Shown in pieces: positions 43,263-43,828 of a stretch of 43,828 bases of DNA; position 1 is the first letter of the stretch, and every line of letters begins with the position of its first letter. Position numbers and translations under genes: made by a program. Under the pieces are notes generated by a model. The model ran no database searches, was not told the DNA's origin, and was given only the letters and a program-made list of their open reading frames with translations. The stretch comes from Bacteroidota bacterium. Lineage in GTDB: Bacteria; Bacteroidota; Bacteroidia; Bacteroidales; JAAUTT01. The DNA is taken from NCBI GenBank assembly GCA_023429135.1, contig JAEYWD010000116.1, positions 1-43,828 on the forward strand, in the 5' to 3' direction.

Positions 43263-43828
43263 TTATTTAGTTTTCATTCCTTTTTCCATTTCATCAATTC
43301 TCTTGATCAGCATGGCATTAATTTTTGCCTGCTCCTCTAGTTTTTTGTTTTGCTCGATGGTGTAAAGTGTCAGCTCTTCCACCTTCTGCAACAGCTTCTT
43401 CTGCATCTCACCCACATTTACTCCGTTCTGTTCCACTTCGGCAGCCGAGGGGATATCCTGCAAATGGCCATTGTTTTTAATAAACTGTTCCACTTCCGTT
43501 AACGGTTTAAGCTGGTACGAGGGGTGAAATACAAAGTCGCTCCAGTTATTCATGTCCACTTTAACTTCCTGAGCGTGAATGGTGCCTTTAACATCGAGGA
43601 GGTTTTGAGGCGAAGTTGTACCTATTCCTATATTACCGTCACCTCTTACATAAAATCGACTAATACCTGCCCATGTCATGGCATTAAATATAGGATATTC
43701 ATGGCCTCCGGCACCAGCTTTAATAAGCAATCCAGAACCTGATCCACCATTATTCTCAAATAAACCGGATGCATTATTGTTACTGGATTGTAAACTATGA
43801 ATCATAACCCGATCTCCTGTTCCTAAAT
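43263..43828 (-). CDS. Tail-fibre-like coiled-coil protein, 5' end outside window
   Basis: The frame is open to the window edge (LGTGDRV precedes the first internal Met at 43805), so only the C-terminal ~188 residues are seen. GDGNIGIGTTSPQNLLDVKG is the beta-helical repeat found in phage-tail-fibre-like and adhesin proteins of Bacteroidota; the end WSDFVFHPSYQLKPLTEVEQ, then a coiled coil (MQKKLLQKVEELTLYTIEQN), is a common C-terminal cap related in layout to peptidase_S74 chaperone tails. It ends nine bases before the YD/T9SS gene and probably heads the same operon. The partner or target is unknown. Confidence 0.8.
   Translation of the reverse strand, partial: LGTGDRVMIHSLQSSNNNASGLFENNGGSGSGLLIKAGAGGHEYPIFNAMTWAGISRFYVRGDGNIGIGTTSPQNLLDVKGTIHAQEVKVDMNNWSDFVFHPSYQLKPLTEVEQFIKNNGHLQDIPSAAEVEQNGVNVGEMQKKLLQKVEELTLYTIEQNKKLEEQAKINAMLIKRIDEMEKGMKTK

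Overview
The window comes from a Bacteroidota genome, probably a Bacteroidales/Marinilabiliales-type bacterium (inference). The evidence is a SusC/SusD pair under an ECF sigma/FecR pair, a PorX-type type IX secretion (T9SS) regulator, a protein with a T9SS C-terminal sorting domain, promoter boxes of the Bacteroidota TAnnTTTG type, and surface-lipoprotein signals with acidic residues just after the lipobox cysteine. No rRNA, tRNA or CRISPR array was seen.

Layout. 1-4602: a B12-dependent (class II) ribonucleotide reductase with promoter and terminator, a long repeat-rich and hairpin-rich gap, then a MATE exporter. 4757-18058: a compact polysaccharide utilisation locus (PUL). It has an ECF sigma factor, a FecR anti-sigma, an STN-domain SusC, a SusD, a GH43/GH117-like beta-propeller, a secreted metallophosphoesterase with an altered active site, a GH106-like rhamnosidase, and a downstream PAS-HTH regulator. 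The STN-SusC/FecR/ECF chain should couple substrate binding at the outer membrane to transcription of the locus; GH106 points to a rhamnose-containing glycan.

18083-21871: an alpha/beta hydrolase, then the cytochrome bd oxidase operon cydA-cydB with an unlisted 34-residue single-helix ORF (CydX-like) just before a strong terminator. 21902-30394: a lipoprotein, a membrane metallophosphoesterase, a DUF3857/transglutaminase-like protein, a 21-bp-period repeat array, porX behind a textbook promoter, a CoA-binding protein, a propeller lipoprotein, a thioredoxin-like protein and a small ferredoxin-fold protein. 30391-34981 (minus strand): polyprenyl synthase, small lipoprotein, cellobiose 2-epimerase-like enzyme, mtnA and plsC.

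34982-43828: an accessory region. A ParE/RelE-type toxin-antitoxin pair lies between two copies of a hairpin-like repeat. Next to it is a minus-strand operon made of a tail-fibre-like protein (cut by the window edge), a small YD-repeat/T9SS-CTD protein, a 2002-residue SpvB/FG-GAP/RHS protein with a non-conserved C-terminal tip, and an AT-rich two-helix membrane protein, closed by a terminator.

The most unusual signals are the 21-bp array upstream of porX (possibly a solo IS21-type end or a regulator array), the CydX-like micro-ORF, the Rhs/T9SS-stub operon, and the repeat family around the toxin-antitoxin pair. All functional names rest on reading motifs by eye; no database search was run.
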